The notes beneath the pieces are model-generated. The model searched no databases and was not told the origin of the DNA. It saw only the letters and a list, made by a program, of their open reading frames with translations. 25,519 bases of DNA from a virus, in the IMG/VR virus record IMGVR_UViG_3300030506_000048, positions 1 to 25,519 of that record; one strand, 5' to 3'. The first letter of the stretch is position 1; every line of letters starts with the position of its first letter. Positions 14,584 to 20,500 of the stretch are shown piece after piece. Position numbers and translations under genes: made by a program.

Positions 14584-14633
14584 TTCTTATTAGGTATAAT
14601 TGCCTCTAAATGGTGTATAAACCATAATAAGAA
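14584..14633. promoter_or_regulatory. Divergent region with 9-bp inverted repeats used as leaders
   Basis: TTCTTATTA (14584-14592) and TAATAAGAA (14625-14633) are perfect inverted repeats. Each lies directly in front of one of the two divergent start codons (14582 minus, 14638 plus), so both genes have the same TAATAAGAA leader. They may be translation-start elements, or an operator pair for the promoters that must lie in the 55 bp between the genes. Confidence 0.55.
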
Positions 14634-14637
14634 ACGA

Positions 14638-14865
14638 ATGCGAATTTATCTACCTGAAACTAAAAGGTATTTGGCTCTAGCTTTGCAGCAAGAGTGGGGT
14701 GGGACGGTTAGTAGAATAAACCGTGATAAACACCATAATGTTATGTGGCAAATAACCAGCACACGTTCCTTACAAGCAATTCGGGAGGCAGCTTTAGCTA
14801 TTAAAACCTGGCTACCTCCCGAATTCTATCAGCAATTAATGATGTTTCTACAAGAACATATCTAG
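14638..14865 (+). CDS. Small protein, 75 aa, LAGLIDADG-fold-like pattern
   Basis: I chose the ATG at 14638 (MRIYLPETKRYLALALQQEW) because it follows a leader shared with the divergent gene. The frame is open back to 14359 but overlaps that gene. The pattern L..LQQEWGGTVSRI, then MWQITSTRSLQAIREAALAI is like the part of LAGLIDADG endonucleases that follows the first motif. Just upstream in frame, FLLGIIASKWCI resembles the motif itself without its acidic residues. If real, this would be a non-catalytic relative or remnant. Confidence in that relation is low. The stop overlaps the convergent 76-aa gene by 4 nt. Confidence 0.6.
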   Translation: MRIYLPETKRYLALALQQEWGGTVSRINRDKHHNVMWQITSTRSLQAIREAALAIKTWLPPEFYQQLMMFLQEHI

Positions 14866-15092
14866 GCCTTTTCAGGCTTTGATTTGTGACCGGTATTGTG
14901 ATTAAGCTTTTGGGCTTTCCGATCAGCCAAACTCAACACTTTCTTACCATTCTTCTTCACACCCTTCTTAATCCACATATCCCGTTTAGCAACTCGTTTA
15001 GCCAACTGCTGCTTTTTATGACGGATAGTGACTGATTTTTGGGCTTCGTAGTAGGACCTTTTCCAACCTGATCCCTTTTTATGTTTAGGCAT
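14862..15092 (-). CDS. Small, very basic protein, 76 aa
   Basis: About a third of residues are Lys or Arg (MPKHKKGSGWKRSYYEAQKS, then KNGKKVLSLADRKAQKLN). There is no membrane segment. Such proteins often bind nucleic acid or ribosomes. It lies 11 nt downstream of the 262-aa gene on the same strand and is GC-richer than the phage average, like that gene. Unrecognised family. Confidence 0.75.
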   Translation of the reverse strand: MPKHKKGSGWKRSYYEAQKSVTIRHKKQQLAKRVAKRDMWIKKGVKKNGKKVLSLADRKAQKLNHNTGHKSKPEKA

Positions 15093-15103
15093 GTAGGAGA
15101 AGG

Positions 15104-15892
15104 TTATGATTTGTGCTGTTCAGATTCCTCCAACACCTTATCCAAATCCGCCATAGCCTCCTGCATCGAGTTGATTGGAGGAGGGGCAACGAACTTGATT
15201 TTGGGCTTGGATTTCACCTTGCTGAAGTTATAGCTCCCTTTAAACTGGTTGCGCCGGAATTCGTTCCGCTTCTCGTAATCCACGCCGATATGTACCTCCA
15301 ACTCTCCTATATCGATATTACCATTCTTGGAGAGAAGAGTATGCACATTGCTGGGTGTCCATATTTTCTTCGGTTTACCGCAGAACCAGGCCAGGAAAGT
15401 CTGCTGGTCCTGGGATGTGATGATCGTAATCACATCACACTTCAAGAACCTGAACCCGGCTGCATGGGCTACATAGGAGTAGGTGTTATGCTCCGGATCA
15501 TAGTCCTTGGCAATACCCAAAGATTTGCCCCAGTTCGCCTTTTCGATTTCCGCAATAGTAGCGATGGTGCTGTGACCTTTCCCCTTATAAGAATCCACCA
15601 AGTTGAAGACCCAGGCCATGTCACCATCAGCCGTAACAGAGGTCAAATTCTTATCCATACTGGTAGGATGAGAAATGACCTCCATAAACATGGCTTCTAC
15701 TGAGAGGAAGTCAGTAACACCAACAACCGCAGAGCCTTCCCGGTATCCATGAGCTAGCCGGATTTTCTCAATTTCGAATTCCTCCTTGCTTTGAATGTTT
15801 TCCAGGTTGTTCACTGCATTACGATAAGCAGTGAGAATGACCTCTGTAAGAGAGGGTGTGACTTCAGTTTCCGGCAAGTTTTGTGTTTCCAT
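15104..15892 (-). CDS. Hypothetical protein, 262 aa, GC-richer
   Basis: I do not recognise this protein. It begins METQNLPETEVTPSLTEVIL and has a conserved-looking centre (SVTADGDMAWVFNLVDSYKG, then WGKSLGIAKDYDPEHNTYSY, then GFRFLKCDVITIITSQDQQ). The C-terminus is acidic and helical (MQEAMADLDKVLEESEQ). No nucleotide-binding motif or membrane segment is visible. Its GC content and codon choice are clearly higher than in the Cys-triplet or fibre genes, which hints at transfer or a different expression level. It has a G-poor AAACAAAA leader. Its upstream partner is the 216-aa gene. Confidence 0.8.
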   Translation of the reverse strand: METQNLPETEVTPSLTEVILTAYRNAVNNLENIQSKEEFEIEKIRLAHGYREGSAVVGVTDFLSVEAMFMEVISHPTSMDKNLTSVTADGDMAWVFNLVDSYKGKGHSTIATIAEIEKANWGKSLGIAKDYDPEHNTYSYVAHAAGFRFLKCDVITIITSQDQQTFLAWFCGKPKKIWTPSNVHTLLSKNGNIDIGELEVHIGVDYEKRNEFRRNQFKGSYNFSKVKSKPKIKFVAPPPINSMQEAMADLDKVLEESEQHKS

Positions 15893-15926
15893 ATACTATT
15901 TTTGTTTGTGGTTTACTAACTTTGGT

Positions 15927-16577
15927 TTACTGGTTTTGTGTGTTTTGTGTGTGTTCCGTAGAATCATTAACTATCTGTTTAACCATCCGCTTCGCTAACT
16001 TTTTACCGGTAGGAAAATCTTCGAGAAGTGACCCGTAAAGCTGACCCCAGGCACTTTGCAAACCTTTCGTATGATTAAAAGGATCAAGAACAAAACATTT
16101 AGACTCTCCAGTATATACCTTACCAGTAACTGGATGTGTAAATGATACTTTGGTTGATCCGCCGTTAGGAAAAATATAATTAGTATGCCGGGCATAATTT
16201 TCAGCTATACCACCAGCAATTTCATTCAGAACATCCAATTCTCGTCTTGCATGAAGTTGATGTACTGGTTGAAGTACATCCTGGCACATACGCTTAAACT
16301 TTGAAAGGGCATGGACATATTGAGCTTTATTGGTTGCCCCCAATCTTCTCAATTTTTCCTTCCACACATTTGTCAATGATACACCATCCCAGTCACTAAA
16401 CCGCTTTACTTCAACGTTTACAGTGTAATTCAATTTTTCCAGAGTAGTACGAATTGTGGTTGGCTTTTCCAGATTCTCAAAAATGTCAGCCAGCACAATC
16501 ACATTTGTATCTGTAACTTTGCCAAGCCATTTCCTTTTTGCTGGTTTCTTTTGTTTGTCTTCTACTTTTTCATTCAT
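15927..16577 (-). CDS. Hypothetical protein, 216 aa
   Basis: I do not recognise this protein. A basic start (DKQKKPAKRKWLGKV) leads to a helical middle (LSKFKRMCQDVLQPVHQLH) and a segment like VSFTHPVTGKVYTGESKCFV. The end is Thr/Asn/Gln-rich (EHTQNTQNQ) because the AACACA-rich leader of the next gene is partly coding. Its start overlaps the stop of the MYG1-family gene as ATGA, so it may work with that enzyme. Confidence 0.78.
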   Translation of the reverse strand: MNEKVEDKQKKPAKRKWLGKVTDTNVIVLADIFENLEKPTTIRTTLEKLNYTVNVEVKRFSDWDGVSLTNVWKEKLRRLGATNKAQYVHALSKFKRMCQDVLQPVHQLHARRELDVLNEIAGGIAENYARHTNYIFPNGGSTKVSFTHPVTGKVYTGESKCFVLDPFNHTKGLQSAWGQLYGSLLEDFPTGKKLAKRMVKQIVNDSTEHTQNTQNQ

Positions 16578-17560
16578 AATTCATTTTGTTTGGTTGCTGC
16601 TATTGCTAGTTTTGTTGCTCCTTCTATTGTTTTTGCGGTTGCCAGGAATTGAGCAGAATGACAGAATATTGCCTCTTCTACTCCCGAAATTGCTTGAAGT
16701 TTTTGGTCAGTTAATCCTGCCCATTCTTTAGGAAATGGTATTCTAAGATTTTCCGGGCCATTACTTTGATTGCCATCCATTCTGACTGCTGTGACTACAT
16801 GAGCAGTTTTTTCCTGGTTAGGAAATATTACATGGGTTATATGAGGATGGTCTTTTACCACATCATACCAAGTACAAAACTCCTCTAAGTATAAGAAAGG
16901 ACTATGCTTGCTAATCCTAGCTTCGATATAAGGCTTGGCCAGAATCTCACTAGCCTTCTTTAAGATCAATCTAGTAAGCACAATACCAGCAGTACCAACC
17001 GCTAGTTTAAATGCATCATCATCTAAATCATAGCCTACTAAAGGAATTGGATTAAAACTACTTATAATTGATTGAATTGTAGCTACTTCACAAATGAGTT
17101 CTGAATGACTACTATTTCTAGCTACAATGTTTAGTTGACCTTGGTCCTGCCAATCAATACTTTTGACGAAGTTATCAACTTTATCAACAACATCAAATTC
17201 TAAGTTGGAGTCATAAATCTTTAACTTCTGCATACAATCATAAAGAAGATAACTTACAACTTGCCAACCATGAGCTAACCAGACTAGACCAAATGAGCTA
17301 TAGAGTGTCCCATCCTCCCTACAACTATTAAATCCAGGTTGGTGATGATCAAACTTACCATTAAGAGCATCATACTCACCCCCAACGTCTACCAAATAAT
17401 CAGCACCTATCCAATCAACAGGATCACGACTTCTTATTACCGTTACAGGGATCTCTTCAGAATAAAGTAGTTGAAGGGTGGCACAAGCAAATACTTCATC
17501 GGCGTGAAAAATTCCTGTATGGGTCACTATAGTTATTTTTTCAGTTTTTGGCTCTTCCAT
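16574..17560 (-). CDS. MYG1-family (UPF0160) DHH-type phosphoesterase / exonuclease, 328 aa
   Basis: Motifs in order match MYG1 proteins. THTGIFHADEVFACATL (residues ~13-29, metal site) comes first, then RSRDPVDWIGADYLVDVGGEYD and KFDHHQPGF (~45-77, the DHH-like HH pair), then SSFGLVWLAHG. The C-terminal region has AVRMDGNQ, PFPKEWAGL and ISGVEEAIFCHSAQFLATAKTIEGA. Length is in the family range (~290-350), with all key His and Asp residues present. Eukaryotic MYG1 is a 3'-5' RNA exonuclease; a metal-dependent nuclease role in RNA or nucleotide turnover is therefore plausible. It lies between a Cys-triplet gene and an unknown gene, coupled to the latter by ATGA. Confidence 0.93.
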   Translation of the reverse strand: MEEPKTEKITIVTHTGIFHADEVFACATLQLLYSEEIPVTVIRSRDPVDWIGADYLVDVGGEYDALNGKFDHHQPGFNSCREDGTLYSSFGLVWLAHGWQVVSYLLYDCMQKLKIYDSNLEFDVVDKVDNFVKSIDWQDQGQLNIVARNSSHSELICEVATIQSIISSFNPIPLVGYDLDDDAFKLAVGTAGIVLTRLILKKASEILAKPYIEARISKHSPFLYLEEFCTWYDVVKDHPHITHVIFPNQEKTAHVVTAVRMDGNQSNGPENLRIPFPKEWAGLTDQKLQAISGVEEAIFCHSAQFLATAKTIEGATKLAIAATKQNEL

Positions 17561-17563
17561 AAA

Positions 17564-18079
17564 TCAGATTTTGGTTTTGATAATGTGTTCAACCAGATTG
17601 ATTAACTTCTTATACTGCTTACCAAACTTATTGTTTTTATGAGTCTTTTCTACTTTGTTTTTGAACTCAGTCAAATTTCCTGTAAAACAACCACAATCTA
17701 CTTGAACATTCTTTCCTACCCAATAAATGGTAGTTTGAGCGTTTCTAGAACCAATTTTAGAAGAAGTAAATCTTTGTGGGTTAGATTTGAAACCAATACA
17801 AGTAATACAACTTATACAATCTCTACAATCTCTACAATAATTACAACTATTACAATCTCTACAATCATAGCAACCATTACAACCTTTACAATAAATACAA
17901 TCATTGCAATATCTACAATTACTACAATTATTACAACTACTACAATTATCACACCAACCACAATCAATACAACTAGTACAACCGGTTAGGGTAGGTGAGT
18001 ATAGAGTAGCTAATTCTTCTGATAACCAGCTATTATTGTTTTCGTCATACCATCTATTATATCTTTTTGTTATTTTCAT
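17564..18079 (-). CDS. Cys-triplet repeat protein with extra C-terminal domain, ~171 aa
   Basis: I place the start at 18079 (MKITKRYNRWYDENNNSW), as the family cap begins there; an ATG at 18097 would add six residues. After SPTLTGC come 21 cysteines at every third residue (to ~residue 95). A separate ~65-residue domain follows: GSRNAQTTIYWVGKNVQVDCGCFTG, then a Lys-rich helical end (FGKQYKKLINLVEHIIK). A domain of this form, with aromatic-V-x-CGCF and a helical end, occurs in short phage proteins that I cannot name. The family tag is absent. It overlaps the upstream 83-aa gene by 23 nt and lies 3 nt before MYG1. Confidence 0.87.
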   Translation of the reverse strand: MKITKRYNRWYDENNNSWLSEELATLYSPTLTGCTSCIDCGWCDNCSSCNNCSNCRYCNDCIYCKGCNGCYDCRDCNSCNYCRDCRDCISCITCIGFKSNPQRFTSSKIGSRNAQTTIYWVGKNVQVDCGCFTGNLTEFKNKVEKTHKNNKFGKQYKKLINLVEHIIKTKI

Positions 18080-18308
18080 AGTATTCAAAAGCTTCATCTA
18101 ATTGTTTTAAAGCCTGGTCACGTTTTGACCCTTCCTTATACTTGAGATTAATACCTTTATTACCAGTAAGTCCAATATACAACCATGCTTTAAGTAGATC
18201 TCTAGGTTGAGGTGATGGACTATCAAACTCATTATATGCATAATAATTAGTTATAGCTGATAAAACTAACCTATGTCCATCTATAAATATAATTTTAGAA
18301 TTTTTCAT
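18057..18308 (-). CDS. Hypothetical protein, 83 aa
   Basis: I do not recognise this protein. It starts MKNSKIIFIDGHRLVLSAIT and has a helical centre (RDLLKAWLYIGLTGNKG) and an acidic helical end (LDEAFEYYENNKK). No membrane segment is evident. The leader is AACAAAACTAAAACAATG, the G-poor type. It is the first protein gene downstream of tRNA-Cys on the minus transcript, 23 nt after its CCA. Confidence 0.75.
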   Translation of the reverse strand: MKNSKIIFIDGHRLVLSAITNYYAYNEFDSPSPQPRDLLKAWLYIGLTGNKGINLKYKEGSKRDQALKQLDEAFEYYENNKKI

Positions 18309-18331
18309 TGTTTTAGTTTTGTTGCTTTGGT

Positions 18332-18405
18332 TGGAGACGGTAATAGGAATTGAACCTATGAAACTTGTTTTGCAGACAAGTGCTTTGCCATTCAGCCATA
18401 CCGTC
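18332..18405 (-). tRNA. tRNA-Cys (anticodon GCA)
   Basis: Acceptor GACGGTA pairs with TACCGTC (7 bp), followed by U73 and an encoded CCA. A D stem GCT/AGC, an anticodon stem CTTGT/ACAAG with loop CTGCAAA (anticodon GCA), and a T arm ATAGG-TTCAATT-CCTAT are all intact. U73 and GCA are the main cysteine identity elements. The length of 74 nt is normal. It is the only fully canonical tRNA in this window, and it decodes UGU, the codon dominating the Cys-triplet genes. Confidence 0.96.
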
Positions 18406-18420
18406 TAGGATTAAAATTAG

Positions 18421-18481
18421 TACAGTACTTCAGCTTACGTGATGACTAAATATTTAGCAGGAACGAGTATGAAGTACTGTA
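18421..18481. repeat. Long inverted repeat (12-bp arms) next to tRNA-Cys
   Basis: TACAGTACTTCA (18421-18432) and TGAAGTACTGTA (18470-18481) form a perfect 12-bp stem. The 37-nt interior holds a second perfect palindrome, CTAAATATTTAG. It lies between two tRNA-type sequences. A processing hairpin, a terminator lacking a T-run, or a recombination site are all possible. Confidence 0.7.
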
Positions 18482-18518
18482 ATATCATCATAATATTCGT
18501 GACCTATAATGATGAAAG

Positions 18519-18658
18519 CGGAGCCGTGGGCCGGATTTGAACCGACATCGGCCGAATTTACTTCGGTGCTCTTCTTATTGAGCTACTTTTTCAAAAGACA
18601 TTAATTAGCTAGATTAACGCGCGCTCTAGCCAACAACGTACAGTTAATAATTCACGGC
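18519..18658 (-). tRNA. Disrupted tRNA-like element (anticodon not assignable)
   Basis: A clear T arm (GTCGG-TTCAAAT-CCGGC), a D-arm-like GCTC...GAGC and a 3' acceptor strand CCACGGC plus U73 are present (18519-18592). The seven bases directly 5' of the D arm (GAAAAAG) do not pair with the acceptor strand. A matching strand GCCGTGA lies ~60 nt further upstream (18652-18658) with a structured insert between. The central stem CCGAA/TTCGG has only a 5-nt loop (GTAAA), too small for an anticodon loop. CCG replaces CCA. It is either a decayed tRNA, an intron-like interrupted tRNA, or a tRNA-like RNA. Confidence 0.5.
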
Positions 18659-18665
18659 ATTAAGG

Positions 18666-18690
18666 CCTGTCAAATAATGAAATTGACAGG
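18666..18690 (-). terminator. Hairpin directly downstream of the tmRNA
   Basis: A perfect 8-bp stem CCTGTCAA / TTGACAGG starts 5 nt after the tmRNA CCA end. It has no T-run. It may be a 3' processing or termination hairpin. Confidence 0.5.
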
Positions 18691-18695
18691 GAAAG

Positions 18696-19107
18696 TGGTG
18701 GACGTGGTTGGATTCTCACCAACGTGTTTACTTCAAAACAATATGATTTCTACAAGCTTAGCCAGAATTTTAATACTAGAATAAGGAACTGACTCAACCT
18801 TAGCTATTCCAGTATTTTGTCCTTGTTAATTAGATTGTAATAGTACATAGACTAAACTATCACAACTCACTTATAGATTACGGTTCGTTAGTCCCATAAG
18901 TTTCAGACCAGGAACCGGTATTGGTTAAACCAACACTTCATTGACGGAGGGAACGAACTCATCCGCTTGCGCAGAAATCGCCATCGCTTCATCAAGAATG
19001 CTCATTTTGTTAGCATTTAACGTTTGCATTCATTTTTAGGTAGCCGAGAATGCTTCTACCGCTTGCTGTCATATCTTTCTAAAATAAGTCGATTATGTTA
19101 CACGCCC
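18696..19107 (-). ncRNA. ssrA: tmRNA (transfer-messenger RNA), one-piece, with divergent 29-aa tag
   Basis: The 5' strand GGGCGTG and 3' strand CACGTCC pair with a G3-U70 wobble, followed by A73 and CCA, which are the alanine identity elements. The 3' part has the tmRNA hallmark GGCTAAGCTTGTAG and a T stem GTTGG/CCAAC whose loop is TGAGAAT, lacking the usual TTC. Three H-type pseudoknots are visible: PK1 at 19026-19060, PK2 at 18869-18917 and PK3 at 18816-18866. Eleven nt after PK1 a GCT resume codon (19014) opens a tag starting ANKMSILDEAMAIS and ending SVNEVLV with a TAA at 18925-18927. It would rescue stalled ribosomes and tag nascent proteins. The tag lacks the ALAA end. An upstream GCA would give only ANVKC. 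Confidence 0.9.
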
Positions 19108-19135
19108 ATAAAGCATATAAGAAAATGTTACACTA

Positions 19136-19164
19136 CTAAATTATAATATGCTAGTATAATTTAG
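19136..19164 (-). promoter_or_regulatory. 10-bp hairpin upstream of the tmRNA
   Basis: CTAAATTATA and TATAATTTAG form a perfect 10-bp, AT-rich stem with a 9-nt loop, ending 28 nt before the tmRNA 5' end. It may guide 5' processing, or carry a promoter element. Confidence 0.5.
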
Positions 19165-19170
19165 TTAAAG

Positions 19171-19202
19171 AAGGATTTGATTCTATTAAAGAACTTATCC
19201 TT
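19171..19202 (-). promoter_or_regulatory. Interrupted hairpin upstream of the tmRNA
   Basis: AAGGAT / ATCCTT with an inner GTTCT / AGAAT stem and small internal loops forms an ~11-bp hairpin between the tRNA-Leu-like RNA and the tmRNA. Its role is unknown; processing or spacing is possible. Confidence 0.4.
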
Positions 19203-19217
19203 TATTTTTGTTATTCT

Positions 19218-19235
19218 CCTGATAATTGAATCAGG
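19218..19235 (-). terminator. Hairpin downstream of the tRNA-Leu-like RNA
   Basis: CCTGAT-TCAATT-ATCAGG (minus strand) is a 6-bp hairpin located 30 nt after the 3' end of the tRNA-Leu-like RNA and followed by an A-rich stretch. It is a weak terminator or processing candidate. Confidence 0.4.
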
Positions 19236-19264
19236 TTTTCGACTAAGGGGGCTTTATTATTTAG

Positions 19265-19398
19265 TGCAGGAGGTAGGATTCGAACCTACAAGACGAATCT
19301 AATATCTTCAATGCTACGTTCGTCGACGGAGACCGGCTACTGATTGAAGTCAGGTAAGCCTACTATCCGTTGCGTCTGCCAATTCCACCACTACCTGC
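19265..19398 (-). ncRNA. tRNA-Leu-like RNA with two enlarged arms
   Basis: The 5' part GTGGTGGAATTGGCAGACGC is the typical D region of a leucine tRNA. The T arm GTAGG-TTCGAAT-CCTAC is canonical and the outer acceptor pairs GCAGG/CCTGC match. The middle is not a normal anticodon arm: ACGGA/TCCGT encloses a 35-nt segment with its own hairpin (GGCT..CTGA-CTTCAA-TCAG..AGCC). A second long arm, GACGAA/TTCGTC, has a 21-nt loop. The loop CTTCAA is complementary to TTGAAG in the second loop. At 134 nt it is ~48 nt longer than a normal tRNA-Leu. No CCA is encoded. It could be an interrupted tRNA or a tRNA-mimic RNA. Confidence 0.6.
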
Positions 19399-19402
19399 AA
19401 AA

Positions 19403-19906
19403 CTATTCCTTAGACTTAAACTTACGTAATTGATACTGAGAAACACTAGAATAGACCTTACTGAGGTTGTTGTAAATTGCTTCAAATATATCACCGAACA
19501 AATTCCAAAACACACTCCAAGGCCAATAAGCAATCCAAGTTATAATCTTAGACTTCCAATAAGACAAGGATAGCTCACTTTTTAAACTCATTAATTGAAC
19601 TTCACTTAATTCATTGCCGTATGCTGTTTTAAATTTTTCTATTATTTTTGCAGAAAACTTGAACCACCGAAAAATGGACCAAAGCATTCCTATCACTAAA
19701 TAACAGAAAGAATAAAGAATGACTGAACCCAAAGTTAAATGATGATGAATAGGTTCCCAACACATAAAAATCAAACTAGCCAGAACTATACTTCCAAATA
19801 CTGGTTTATTGTGATCAATAGCGGCTGCCAATATCAGATTGGCAATTATGAGTAGCAACCAGAAAGCTAAGGTGCCAACTGCGAACAATGTGAATAAAGT
19901 ATGCAT
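19403..19906 (-). CDS. Polytopic membrane protein, 167 aa
   Basis: Hydrophobic segments are seen near residues 5-30 (LFAVGTLAFWLLLIIANLIL), 35-50, 58-80 (VILYSFCYLVIGMLWSIF) and 122-138 (WIAYWPWSVFWNLFGDI). The C-terminus is basic. The YWPWSVFWNLFGDIFEAIY phrase is like that of small membrane proteins in other large phages, where function is unknown. It ends 4 nt before the tRNA-Leu-like RNA, so the RNA island may be processed from its transcript. Confidence 0.8.
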   Translation of the reverse strand: MHTLFTLFAVGTLAFWLLLIIANLILAAAIDHNKPVFGSIVLASLIFMCWEPIHHHLTLGSVILYSFCYLVIGMLWSIFRWFKFSAKIIEKFKTAYGNELSEVQLMSLKSELSLSYWKSKIITWIAYWPWSVFWNLFGDIFEAIYNNLSKVYSSVSQYQLRKFKSKE

Positions 19907-19915
19907 ATTGGTTTA

Positions 19916-20485
19916 TTAGAATTCAAGACCGATCCCTGCCTGCCAACGAACTCCATTATCACTCCCACTAGTACGCCAACTCTTACCTGATTCTTGAGTA
20001 AACAAGTCATAATTAGCGCCGGCATAAGAATAGGTATGATCGTTAAAATACCATTGCAGCAAGATTTCAGGCCCGGTTCTCCACAAATCAGAAACACCAG
20101 CACCATAAACGTTACCTATACTCCAACCTCCGTTAAAGTATAGGTTCCTCCAAATCTGCTGGTTCCAATCTGCATCAATATCTGTAGCCCCACCAAACAA
20201 AGGCTGCCAGTAAATGCTCTGACTAGCACCAACCCAGATACTCGGAACCTGTTTGAACGGATCAATAGAGAAGGAGGTATCAAATCCTACTGTATTGTGG
20301 TTGTTATATGAAGTACCGGCACCACCAAATGTAATGTCGATCTTATTATAGTCAACACTACCTACATTAGTTTCACTCAATGTAGGCGGACTGAGTATAA
20401 TTGGTGTGTGGTTAGTATTGGTTTCGGCCAATGTTGTAATTGCTGACAATATAGTAATTGCCAGCAAGATTGTAGTTTTTATCAT
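19916..20485 (-). CDS. Phage-encoded outer-membrane beta-barrel protein, 189 aa
   Basis: A signal peptide (MIKTTILLAITILSAITTLA) is followed by alternating aromatic/polar strands: PSIWVGASQSIYWQPLFGG, RNLYFNGGWSIGN, RTGPEILLQWYF and YSYAGANYDLFTQ. The terminal phrase WQAGIGLEF ends in Phe, the usual C-terminal signature for outer-membrane barrel insertion. It indicates a Gram-negative host. The role may be to alter the host surface, for example excluding other phages; this is inference. It is preceded by the ACAAAACAAAA-type leader and lies between secreted and membrane protein genes. Confidence 0.85.
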   Translation of the reverse strand: MIKTTILLAITILSAITTLAETNTNHTPIILSPPTLSETNVGSVDYNKIDITFGGAGTSYNNHNTVGFDTSFSIDPFKQVPSIWVGASQSIYWQPLFGGATDIDADWNQQIWRNLYFNGGWSIGNVYGAGVSDLWRTGPEILLQWYFNDHTYSYAGANYDLFTQESGKSWRTSGSDNGVRWQAGIGLEF

Positions 20486-20500
20486 TGCTTTTGTTTTGTT

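Noticed and set aside
14359-14637. N-terminal extension of the plus-strand frame with a LAGLIDADG-like FLLGIIASKWCI.
   Set aside because: It overlaps the minus-strand membrane protein and its leader, and the motif lacks the acidic residues. Kept only as a weak hint in the gene entry.
15113-15703. 196-codon plus-strand frame within the 262-aa gene.
   Set aside because: Antisense shadow, with no leader and no coding-like pattern; the minus gene has coupling and leader support.
19204-19260. Plus-strand GGTTTTCGAC resembling the 5' end of a tmRNA.
   Set aside because: It is on the wrong strand and has no matching 3' part. The true tmRNA lies on the minus strand at 18696-19107.
19265-19398. Group I intron in a tRNA-Leu anticodon loop.
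   Set aside because: The extra sequence is ~48 nt in total, far below the size of a group I intron, and no conserved core is visible.
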